Below, in pieces: positions 35,776 to 42,642 of a stretch of 57,356 nucleotides of DNA. A model generated the notes under the pieces. That model was not told where the DNA came from, did not search any database, and saw nothing but the letters and a program-made list of their open reading frames with translations. The stretch's first letter is position 1. Each line of letters begins with the position of its first letter. Source of the DNA: Sphingomonas turrisvirgatae (GTDB lineage: Bacteria > Pseudomonadota > Alphaproteobacteria > Sphingomonadales > Sphingomonadaceae). The stretch lies in the NCBI RefSeq assembly GCF_001721295.1, contig NZ_MDDS01000019.1:1-57356 (forward strand). Reading direction: 5' to 3'. Position numbers and translations under genes: made by a program.

Positions 35776-36252
35776 CTAGCCTGAAGGCTGATCGCTTTCG
35801 ATCGTCTTGATCTCGATATCGAGGTTGCGGATCATCCGCGCCAGCACTGACAGGCAGGTTTCGAGCTCGCGCTTGGCGATGCCCCTCGCGGCGACTTCGT
35901 TGATCTCGATCGCGTGGTGCATCAACTCGCCCTCGAGCGCGCGGCCTTCCTCCGTCAGGTTCACGGCGAATTTGCGGCGATCGACGGTGTCGCGGGTGCG
36001 GGTCACCAGCCCGGCCTCGATCATCCCGTTGATCAAGCTGACGGTGGTCGTCTCGGTGACGTTGGTAAGGTCGCTGAGCCGCTTCTGGGTCACGCCGTCC
36101 TCCGACCAGAGGGCGCGCAGATAATACCAATAGCCGGTCTTGAGCTTGTGCGAACTCAGGCGCGCGTTCAACAGCCGGTCGAACCCGCGATGACATGCGC
36201 GAACTTGTCGGCCAAGGCTCCGGTCTGGCGGCAGTTTCTCCGACTTTATCAT
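35776..36252 (-). CDS. MarR family regulator of the aromatic cluster
   Basis: A 158-residue MarR protein: helices GRQVRACHRGFDRLLNARLSSHKLKTGYWYYLRALW, helix-turn-helix VTQKRLSDLTNVTETTTVSLINGMIEAGLVTR, wing TRDTVDRRKFAVNLTEEGRAL, and a C-terminal dimer helix. MarR dimers bind palindromes of about 16-20 bases, the size of the repeated operator seen at four promoters here, so it is the best candidate to control the whole regulon. The start at 36252 gives the usual family length; ATG at 36327 is an alternative. It lies downstream of nadC in the same direction, so it is probably cotranscribed and autoregulated through site 2. Confidence 0.88.
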   Translation of the reverse strand: MIKSEKLPPDRSLGRQVRACHRGFDRLLNARLSSHKLKTGYWYYLRALWSEDGVTQKRLSDLTNVTETTTVSLINGMIEAGLVTRTRDTVDRRKFAVNLTEEGRALEGELMHHAIEINEVAARGIAKRELETCLSVLARMIRNLDIEIKTIESDQPSG

Positions 36253-36347
36253 CTTCCCCCGGGGCGCAGCAGATGGGACAACGCCGACGCATACCTTCGA
36301 CGTCGAGGTACCCTTGCGGGAGATCATGGTTTGTGCGGGCAAGGCGG

Positions 36348-37280
36348 TCAAGGCGTCTGTCCGCCGCCGGCACCGAGCGGCACGGTCGCGCGGCAACGGC
36401 CATGTCGTGGGATCCAATCCCGACCCAGCGTGGCCACGTCCAGACCGATGTCGATCGCCGGCGCCGACTGCGTAATGCGCCCAACCGAGACGAAGTCCAC
36501 GCCGGTCTCGGCTATGGCGCGAATCGTATCCAGCCTGACCCCGCCCGACGCCTCCAGCGGCACACGGCCTGCGACAAGCCCCACTGCCACCCGCAACGCC
36601 TCAAGATCGAAATTGTCGAGCAGGAGCATCGTCGCGCCGCCCTCCAGCGCAGGGGCGATCTGGTCGATCGTGTCGACCTCGACCTGGATCCGGTCATGCC
36701 CCCCACGCCGTGCCGCCGCGACCGCTTCGGTCACGCCGCCGGCGCCGGCGATATGATTGTCCTTGATCAGCACCGCTTCGTCGAGACGCATGCGGTGGTT
36801 TTGCCCCCCGCCGATCCGCACCGCATATTTCTCCAGCAGGCGCAGGCCCGGTAGGGTCTTGCGAGTATCGAGCAGCACGCATCCGGTGCCCGCGATCTGG
36901 TCGACATAGGCGCGGGTCAGCGTAGCCACGCCTGAGAGGTGCTGGACCAGATTGAGGGCGGAGCGCTCGCCCGCCAGGAGGCCCCCCGCCGGGCCAGAGA
37001 TGCGCATCAAGGCCGTTCCGGGCGGCACCAGCGCGCCGTCTGCGACGAGGACGTCGATGGTCAGCAGCGGATCGACGGCGCGAAATATCGTCGCGGCCAG
37101 TGCCAGCCCGGCGACGACTGCGGAATCGCGGGACGCCATGGTCGCGGCAAGGGTCGCGCCGGGCGGAAGCGTGGCGGCCGAGGTGATGTCTCCGCCCGGG
37201 CCCAGATCCTCGGCAAGCAGATCGGCAACGAAGCGGCGCTCATCGAACCCCGCGATCAATGCCGGCGGCGCTTCGCTCAT
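36348..37280 (-). CDS. nadC: Nicotinate-nucleotide pyrophosphorylase (quinolinate phosphoribosyltransferase), catabolic-cluster copy
   Basis: NadC makes nicotinate mononucleotide from quinolinate and PRPP in NAD synthesis. The 310-residue protein is complete: LAEDLGPGGDITSAATLP, the ERSALNLVQHLSGVAT block, LDTRKTLPGLRLLEKYAVRIGGG, HRMRLDEAVLIKDNHI, EVEVDT, LLDNFD and LEASGGV. Its ATG overlaps the stop of the phthalate-type Rieske oxygenase (ATGA), so it belongs to the catabolic operon. nadB and nadA are absent here. Phthalate resembles quinolinate and inhibits this enzyme; an extra phthalate-induced copy (ophE) is known in Burkholderia cepacia DBO1. The same role is likely here. Confidence 0.93.
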   Translation of the reverse strand: MSEAPPALIAGFDERRFVADLLAEDLGPGGDITSAATLPPGATLAATMASRDSAVVAGLALAATIFRAVDPLLTIDVLVADGALVPPGTALMRISGPAGGLLAGERSALNLVQHLSGVATLTRAYVDQIAGTGCVLLDTRKTLPGLRLLEKYAVRIGGGQNHRMRLDEAVLIKDNHIAGAGGVTEAVAAARRGGHDRIQVEVDTIDQIAPALEGGATMLLLDNFDLEALRVAVGLVAGRVPLEASGGVRLDTIRAIAETGVDFVSVGRITQSAPAIDIGLDVATLGRDWIPRHGRCRATVPLGAGGGQTP

Positions 37281-38575
37281 ACGTTCTCGACCACGATCTC
37301 GCGCTTTTCCTGATAGCGGCGCGCATCGAGCGTCTTCCAGTCCACCGTCTTGGGGATGACACCTTCGAACGAGCGCAGCTTGACGTGCGGGATACGCGGC
37401 TGTGCCGTGCCGATCGCCGGCTTGCCGGCTTCGACCGCCTTCGCCGCGGCAAGCATCTGGCGGCGGAAGCGAACGATGGCGAGGTCGCTGGAGCCGAGCA
37501 TGTCGTGACTGCGATCAGCGATCGGGCCCATCGATTCCCACATCGCCATGTCCTGCGCGGGAATGCCGGTGATGCCGGTAAAGTCGCCGTTCTTCATCGC
37601 CTCGCGATCCTGCATGTAATCGTTCGAAGCGTTCCGCAGCTTGCGGTAGTTGGCATCGAGGTCGACGCCGACGCGCGCGGCGCAGAACCGGCGCCAGGCT
37701 TCCTGCTCGATCCCCTTGGTCTCGTGCCAGGCGATCCAGTAGAACATGCAGTTCACGTCATCGATCGGCACCAGCATCTGGGCGAGATTATACTGGTCGT
37801 TGGGCGGGATGAGGACCGTGAACGGCGCCACGAACAGCGTCGAGCGCACATATTGATGGGTTTCCTCGTTCACCAGCGGGCGGCGTATCGCCGCGTAGCG
37901 GAAGCCGTAGCTGGTCACTTCGGATTCGATGCGCGGCGCCTTGTCGACGGTAGGCCGGAACCAGGCTTCGTCGGTCGCGGTCGAGCCATCGACATCGGCC
38001 GCCGAGGGCATGTTGGTCGAATGCAGGCTGGAGCTGTGCGCGGAATCGATCGAGCCTTCGAGCACCTGGGCCCAATTGCAATCGACGTGCATCTTGACGA
38101 TGCTGATCCGGGTGTCCGGCGTCGGCGCCCAGGCGGGCATGTCGAAATCGGACGGCGCCTCGGGATCGCCCATCCACACCCACACGAAACCGCCGGCTTC
38201 GCGCACCGGATAGGAGCGATGCTTCGCCTGCCTGCACACCCGCTCGGCGCTGGGCTCGCAGGCCATGTCGAGGACGTTGCCTTCAACATCGAACTTCCAG
38301 CCGTGATAGAGGCAGCGCAGGCCGCCTTCCTCGTTCCTGCCGAAATAGAGCGACGCGCGGCGATGGGGGCACTGCTCCTCAAGCGCGCCGACGCGACCGT
38401 CGGTACCGCGGAACACGACCAGATTCTCGCCCAGCAGGCGGGCGCGGACCGGCGCGCCATCGGGTTCGGCGACCTCTTCGATCATGCAGGCCGGCATCCA
38501 GTGCGCCCTCATGATCTTCCCCATGGGCGCGGCACCTTCCACGCGGCAGAGCACGTCGTTGAGTTGGGGAGTCAC
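37277..38575 (-). CDS. Rieske non-heme iron oxygenase, phthalate 4,5-dioxygenase type
   Basis: The 432-residue protein is a single-subunit-type Rieske oxygenase. It has the Rieske site CPHRRASLYFGRNEEGG...CLYHGW and the mononuclear iron site EGSIDSAHSSSLH. The start TPQLNDVLCRVEGAAPMGKIMRAHWMPACM and the whole layout resemble Pht3/OphA2, which dihydroxylates phthalate at C4-C5. The partner flavin reductase of classical phthalate dioxygenase is not in the window, so electrons may come from the ferredoxin and ferredoxin reductase of this cluster. It is the first gene of the operon with nadC and the MarR regulator, preceded by operator site 2. Confidence 0.9.
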   Translation of the reverse strand: MTPQLNDVLCRVEGAAPMGKIMRAHWMPACMIEEVAEPDGAPVRARLLGENLVVFRGTDGRVGALEEQCPHRRASLYFGRNEEGGLRCLYHGWKFDVEGNVLDMACEPSAERVCRQAKHRSYPVREAGGFVWVWMGDPEAPSDFDMPAWAPTPDTRISIVKMHVDCNWAQVLEGSIDSAHSSSLHSTNMPSAADVDGSTATDEAWFRPTVDKAPRIESEVTSYGFRYAAIRRPLVNEETHQYVRSTLFVAPFTVLIPPNDQYNLAQMLVPIDDVNCMFYWIAWHETKGIEQEAWRRFCAARVGVDLDANYRKLRNASNDYMQDREAMKNGDFTGITGIPAQDMAMWESMGPIADRSHDMLGSSDLAIVRFRRQMLAAAKAVEAGKPAIGTAQPRIPHVKLRSFEGVIPKTVDWKTLDARRYQEKREIVVENV

Positions 38576-38626
38576 CTTTTACTGCTCCTGTTGAGTGCCA
38601 GCGATCGGCCCATACCGTCACCGAAA

Positions 38627-38646
38627 ACGCTTCGATATCGAAGTAT
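38627..38646. promoter_or_regulatory. Palindromic operator, site 2 (phthalate-type oxygenase promoter)
   Basis: CTTCGATATCGAAG (38630-38643) is a perfect 14-base palindrome 54 bases before the oxygenase start codon, followed by TAT as in sites 3 and 4. It shares its core exactly with site 1. Confidence 0.8.
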
Positions 38647-38688
38647 ATAACGGGCGTGATTCTGCTTGTCCATAGCGTGGCTCCCCGA

Positions 38689-39465
38689 TCATCCTTTTTG
38701 CGGAACAGGCCCGCCTTGATGGCCAAAGCAGCCGACATCGAGCACGGTGCCGCTGATCTGCCGCGCGGATGGCGAGAGCAGGAAGGCGACGGCTTCGGCG
38801 ACTTCCTCGGGCTCGACGATATCGCCAGAGACGGTGGTCCGCGCCGCTTGGTCGAACCCGGGCGCAGCCGCGGCGCCGGTGGTCATGCCGGTCCGGGTCG
38901 GCCCGGGCACGACCATGTTGACACGGATGTGCTGGTGCAGATGATCGCGCGCTAGCGCCATGGTGAGGGCGTGCAGGCCGCCCTTGCTGGCGCTGTAGGC
39001 GAGCAGATCGGCGCGGCCCCATTGCGAGCCGGAGCCGATATTGACGATGGCGCCGCCGCCCGCCGCCGCCATATGCGGCACGACCGCGCGGCTCATCAGA
39101 AACGGCCCGGTCAGGTTCACGGCCAGTACGCGCTGCCACATTGCGGTGCTGGTCTGCAGGATGTCGCCGCGGGGATGGACCGCGGCATTGTTGACCAGCG
39201 CGGCGATGCCACCGTGGCGATGCAGGGCAGACTCGACGATCATCGCGACGTCTTCTTCCTTGCTGACATCGGCATCGAGCAGGTCGGCGGACAGGCCGCG
39301 CGCTTCGAGCGCCCGATGCGTCCCCTCGACCCCGTCATGCGCGACGCTGCCCGTCTGCCCGTCGAGCCCGAAAGCGAGCACGGCATGGCCGCGCTCGGCC
39401 AGGGCGAGGGTGATCGCCCGGCCGATGCCGAAGGTGCCGCCGGTAACGATTGCGCAGCCGGGCAT
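38689..39465 (-). CDS. SDR family oxidoreductase, probable cis-dihydrodiol dehydrogenase
   Basis: A 258-residue short-chain dehydrogenase with TGGTFGIGRA at the N-terminus (cofactor), NNAAVHPRGD, the catalytic YSASKGG, and the ending SGTVLDVGCFGHQGG. In operons of this kind the SDR next to the dioxygenase alpha and beta genes oxidises the cis-dihydrodiol to the catechol; in fluorene clusters a similar SDR acts on the angular diol. Its start at 39465 lies two bases after the stop of the beta subunit. It is the last gene of the receptor-transporter-dioxygenase operon. The precise substrate cannot be read from sequence. Confidence 0.85.
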   Translation of the reverse strand: MPGCAIVTGGTFGIGRAITLALAERGHAVLAFGLDGQTGSVAHDGVEGTHRALEARGLSADLLDADVSKEEDVAMIVESALHRHGGIAALVNNAAVHPRGDILQTSTAMWQRVLAVNLTGPFLMSRAVVPHMAAAGGGAIVNIGSGSQWGRADLLAYSASKGGLHALTMALARDHLHQHIRVNMVVPGPTRTGMTTGAAAAPGFDQAARTTVSGDIVEPEEVAEAVAFLLSPSARQISGTVLDVGCFGHQGGPVPQKG

Positions 39466-39467
39466 CG

Positions 39468-39998
39468 TCAGAACAACGTCGTCAGGTTCTTGGCGAGCAG
39501 CACATTCTGGTCGAGCCATATCGTGCGCTTCGCGATGCGCAGGCCGTCCGCAGTGCGGCGCAGGACATCGCGGCGCTTGCCGACATAGATGTCGGTCTCG
39601 CTCTGCATGCGGTTCTTGTAGATCAGGAAGCGCGATCCGGCTTCGACCGTGTCGCCCTCCGCCGCATGAATGCGGACATTGGTGACGAGATGCGAGATGC
39701 GCGACAGCGGCTCTTCCGCCCAGTGGACCCCGCTAAGGATTTGCTCGACGCGCGCGACGAGGATCTGCTTGTCGTCGTCGAACCAAGCCACATCCTGCTG
39801 CGGACGCGTGAACTGCGCCGCGCGATTATTGTGCGCGACATTGCGAGTCATCGGCATGAAATAGCGAACGTCGTCAGCCAGGAGCTCCAGCCATTCGCGA
39901 AGCCGCCATTCGTCGAACATGTCGGCCTCGAGGAAATAGAATTGCTCGACTTCGTGGACGAGGGCCGGAAGGGAATGCTGAAAAGCCACGTTCTCCAT
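39468..39998 (-). CDS. Aromatic-ring-hydroxylating dioxygenase beta subunit
   Basis: The small structural subunit of an alpha3-beta3 Rieske dioxygenase. The 176-residue protein has the SnoaL-like beta-subunit fold: VEQFYFLEADMFDEWRLREWLELLADDVRYFMPMTRN, then VARVEQILSGVHWAEEPLSRISHLVTNVRI and the end LRIAKRTIWLDQNVLLAKNL. It resembles HcaF and BphA2-type subunits. The start at 39998 overlaps the alpha subunit stop by one base (TGATG), so the two are made together. A longer frame upstream is read-through of the alpha gene. Confidence 0.92.
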   Translation of the reverse strand: MENVAFQHSLPALVHEVEQFYFLEADMFDEWRLREWLELLADDVRYFMPMTRNVAHNNRAAQFTRPQQDVAWFDDDKQILVARVEQILSGVHWAEEPLSRISHLVTNVRIHAAEGDTVEAGSRFLIYKNRMQSETDIYVGKRRDVLRRTADGLRIAKRTIWLDQNVLLAKNLTTLF

Positions 39999-41305
39999 CA
40001 GCCCTGCCCCCCGGACAGCATGGACTGCCAATGCCGATAGAAGCCGCGCTGGTTATGCTCGGTGAACCCGGCCGCCACGGTGGTGTGGGGCAGATTCCAG
40101 CCGGCGAGCAGCGAATCGTCGGTCTCGCGTCCGAGCTGGTAGTTGAAATCCAGCTTGCGCGCGACGTTGCCGTGACACGCCTCATGCGCGTAGTTCCAAT
40201 TCTCCAGATCGTCCTGCTCGGTCATGCCGGACGGACCCTGATAGCGAATGGCATAATGCCGCATCACATCCTTCACCGCTTCCGGAGCGTCCTTGGGGAC
40301 AAGATACCAGCGCCACGCCTCGGTGCGATCGGCGCCGCGCGGGTTCCAAACTGCGATGCTGTAGCGGCCGTTCGAATAGGACATGTTGGGGAACACGGTC
40401 CCGCCGGCGCCGTGCAGGCGCGCCAGCGGTCCCAGTCGCTGCTGCCGCTTCTCATAGGCATCGGCGAAATAGCGGTCCACTTCCGCGTATTTGCCATATT
40501 CGGAAGTGTAGGGATAATCGTCTTCGAACAGCCGCCCGCGCGCACTATGGCCGCCCTTTGCAATCGAGGCGTTGATCAGCTTCATCGGCCGCTTGACCGC
40601 ATCGCTCTGGTGCCGGCCCAGCTCACCGGACGGGCTGATCGCGATCTGATCGACCGACGCGTGGCTGATGCCGTGATAGAAATCGCCGGCGAAGTTTTCC
40701 GCGCCCCATTTCCAGTTGGCAGGGATCGGCCACTTCATCACGCCGCCGATCACTTCCCATTCGCCGATGCCGCCATCGGGCATCCGCAGGAAGTCCTCCA
40801 GGAAGAATGCCATGTCGCCCAGGCTTTCGAGGAACGGCTGCGCCTGCGGGTCCCAGTTGACCCAGATCATGCCATGGAAGTCGAAGAGATGGGGCGGCTC
40901 GATCAAGCCCCATTGGCTCTTGTCGAGCACGCCCTGATAGCCGTTGGTGAATTCAGGCACGCCAAGCAAGGTGCCATCGCTGGCATAGGTCCAGCCATGA
41001 TAGGGGCACAGGAAACGCCGCGTATTGCCTTCATCGAAACGGCAGACCCGCATGCCGCGATGCCGGCAGCTGTTGAGGAAGACGTGGACCTTCCCCTTGG
41101 TGTCGCGGCTGAGGATCACCGAATCCTCGCCGGTCGTCGAGAGGAAGAAGTCGCCCGGGTTTGGAATCTGGCTGACATGGCCAACGAAAAGCCAGCTCTT
41201 GGCGAACACGGTCTCGCGTTCGCGGGCATAGACTTCGGCCGACGAGAATATCTCGCGGCTGATCAAGCCGTCGTCGGTAACGAGCGTGTCTAGGTCGAGG
41301 GGCAT
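39998..41305 (-). CDS. Aromatic-ring-hydroxylating dioxygenase alpha subunit (Rieske)
   Basis: The catalytic subunit of a two-subunit dioxygenase. The 435-residue protein has the Rieske motif CRHRGMRVCRFDEGNTRRFLCPYHGW (C-x-H...C-x2-H), the bridging-Asp and iron site ENFAGDFYHGISH, and a C-terminal catalytic domain. The pattern is that of the biphenyl/phenylpropionate/angular dioxygenase group rather than the phthalate group. It lies 12 bases after the MFS gene, followed by beta subunit and SDR, so uptake and first attack are one operon. Whether attack is lateral or angular cannot be decided by eye. Confidence 0.92.
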   Translation of the reverse strand: MPLDLDTLVTDDGLISREIFSSAEVYARERETVFAKSWLFVGHVSQIPNPGDFFLSTTGEDSVILSRDTKGKVHVFLNSCRHRGMRVCRFDEGNTRRFLCPYHGWTYASDGTLLGVPEFTNGYQGVLDKSQWGLIEPPHLFDFHGMIWVNWDPQAQPFLESLGDMAFFLEDFLRMPDGGIGEWEVIGGVMKWPIPANWKWGAENFAGDFYHGISHASVDQIAISPSGELGRHQSDAVKRPMKLINASIAKGGHSARGRLFEDDYPYTSEYGKYAEVDRYFADAYEKRQQRLGPLARLHGAGGTVFPNMSYSNGRYSIAVWNPRGADRTEAWRWYLVPKDAPEAVKDVMRHYAIRYQGPSGMTEQDDLENWNYAHEACHGNVARKLDFNYQLGRETDDSLLAGWNLPHTTVAAGFTEHNQRGFYRHWQSMLSGGQG

Positions 41306-41317
41306 CTGATGTTCCGC

Positions 41318-42589
41318 TCAGGAGGGGGTTGCTGAAATGTCGCCGTCGCCGACGGCAGCCGGATAGGGGCCGAGGCGCATGATCACCACCGCAGCCGCGA
41401 CCGTTCCGGCGATGCAGGCAACCAGGCCCGGCTGATAGCTTCCAAAGGCGTCGAAGGCGTGCCCGAGCGCCGAGACGCCTACCGCGCTCGCGACGGTAAA
41501 GACGGTGATCATCAGGCCGGTATAGCGGCCGATGCTGGCCAGGCTCAGATACCGGGTGGTCAAGTAGATCACGATATCCGCCTCCGCGCCCGCGGTCAGC
41601 CCGACCAGAATGAAACCGACCCAGAGGATCCCGTTCGATCCCGCGAGGAGGATGATCGTGATCCCGACGCCCGCCAGCAGGAAGAAGCCGGCAGACACCC
41701 ACGGAGCGAAGAACCGGTCCATCAGATAGCCGCCGGCGACGCGGCCGACGATGCTGGCGCTAGCCATCGTCGACACTATCGCCGCGGCCGCCAGCCGGTC
41801 CAGCCCGCGGTCGGTCAACAGGGCAATGCCGTGAACCAGCACGCTGCCGACGCTGGCCGAGATTAGGAACACGCCGCTGACGATGATCCAAAAGGGGTAG
41901 GTCCGCCAACCCGGCTGGGTCTTGGCCGACGAGGCCGCATCGCGCGGCTGCGGCGCGGCGGCTGCCCGGCCCCTGAGCCCGACGAGGATTGCAGGAATTG
42001 CGACAAGCGGAACGATCACCGCAAGCCCGAGCAGGCCCGTCCGCCAGTCATAGGTGTCGATAAGATAGCCAGCGTAGCGGGGCAGAAGCGCACCGCCCAG
42101 CCCGACGCCCGCCGAGCCTATTCCCAGCGCCAGGCCACGACGGCGATCGAAGGTGCGAGTGATCGCCACCGAATACGGAACGGCCGTCGTCCCGCCGGCG
42201 AGGAAGCCCATTACCGGGAAGAGGATCAGAAAGGTGATCTCGCCGCCCGCCTGCGAGATCGCGGCGAGCGATAAGGAAAACAGGATGACCGACGCCAGGG
42301 CGGGGCGCGCGGGACCCCAGCGATCGACCAGAACGCCGAAGAAGGGGATGCCGATGCCCAGCCCGATCAGAAACAGCGAGATGCCGGTCGAGGCGCCGCC
42401 CCGTGTCCAGTGATATTCGCGAACGATATCCTTGAGGAAGCCGCCAAGGGCATAGTGGCCGATCGAGCCGGCGCTGACCGCCATGCCGAAGGTCATCGCC
42501 GCCACCAGCCACCATGATTGCCGAACCTCGCCGATGGCCGGGCCGGAGCTGCCATGCTCCGTCCCCTCGAGCCTGTACGCGACTGTCAT
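41318..42589 (-). CDS. MFS transporter, probable aromatic acid or aromatic compound uptake
   Basis: A 423-residue major facilitator protein with about 12 hydrophobic segments and the conserved loop motif GVLVDRWGPARPALA between helices 2 and 3. The N-terminal helix pair (WWLVAAMTFGMAVSAGSIGHYALGGFLKDI) resembles the monocarboxylate/oxalate-formate type. It lies 53 bases after the TonB receptor and 12 before the dioxygenase alpha gene, so it probably moves the aromatic substrate across the inner membrane. ATG at 42589 is chosen over an upstream start that overlaps the receptor gene out of frame. Confidence 0.87.
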   Translation of the reverse strand: MTVAYRLEGTEHGSSGPAIGEVRQSWWLVAAMTFGMAVSAGSIGHYALGGFLKDIVREYHWTRGGASTGISLFLIGLGIGIPFFGVLVDRWGPARPALASVILFSLSLAAISQAGGEITFLILFPVMGFLAGGTTAVPYSVAITRTFDRRRGLALGIGSAGVGLGGALLPRYAGYLIDTYDWRTGLLGLAVIVPLVAIPAILVGLRGRAAAAPQPRDAASSAKTQPGWRTYPFWIIVSGVFLISASVGSVLVHGIALLTDRGLDRLAAAAIVSTMASASIVGRVAGGYLMDRFFAPWVSAGFFLLAGVGITIILLAGSNGILWVGFILVGLTAGAEADIVIYLTTRYLSLASIGRYTGLMITVFTVASAVGVSALGHAFDAFGSYQPGLVACIAGTVAAAVVIMRLGPYPAAVGDGDISATPS

Positions 42590-42642
42590 CTGATTGGCCC
42601 TTGCTTCGTTGCATGCTGGGCGCCCGCAGGGCGCTGCGCCAC

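Noticed and set aside
35812..35823. CTCGATATCGAG palindrome inside the MarR coding sequence as a fifth operator
   Set aside because: It lacks the outer ACTT/AAGT bases, lies within the 3' coding part far from a promoter, and GATATC-centred strings are common in this codon use.
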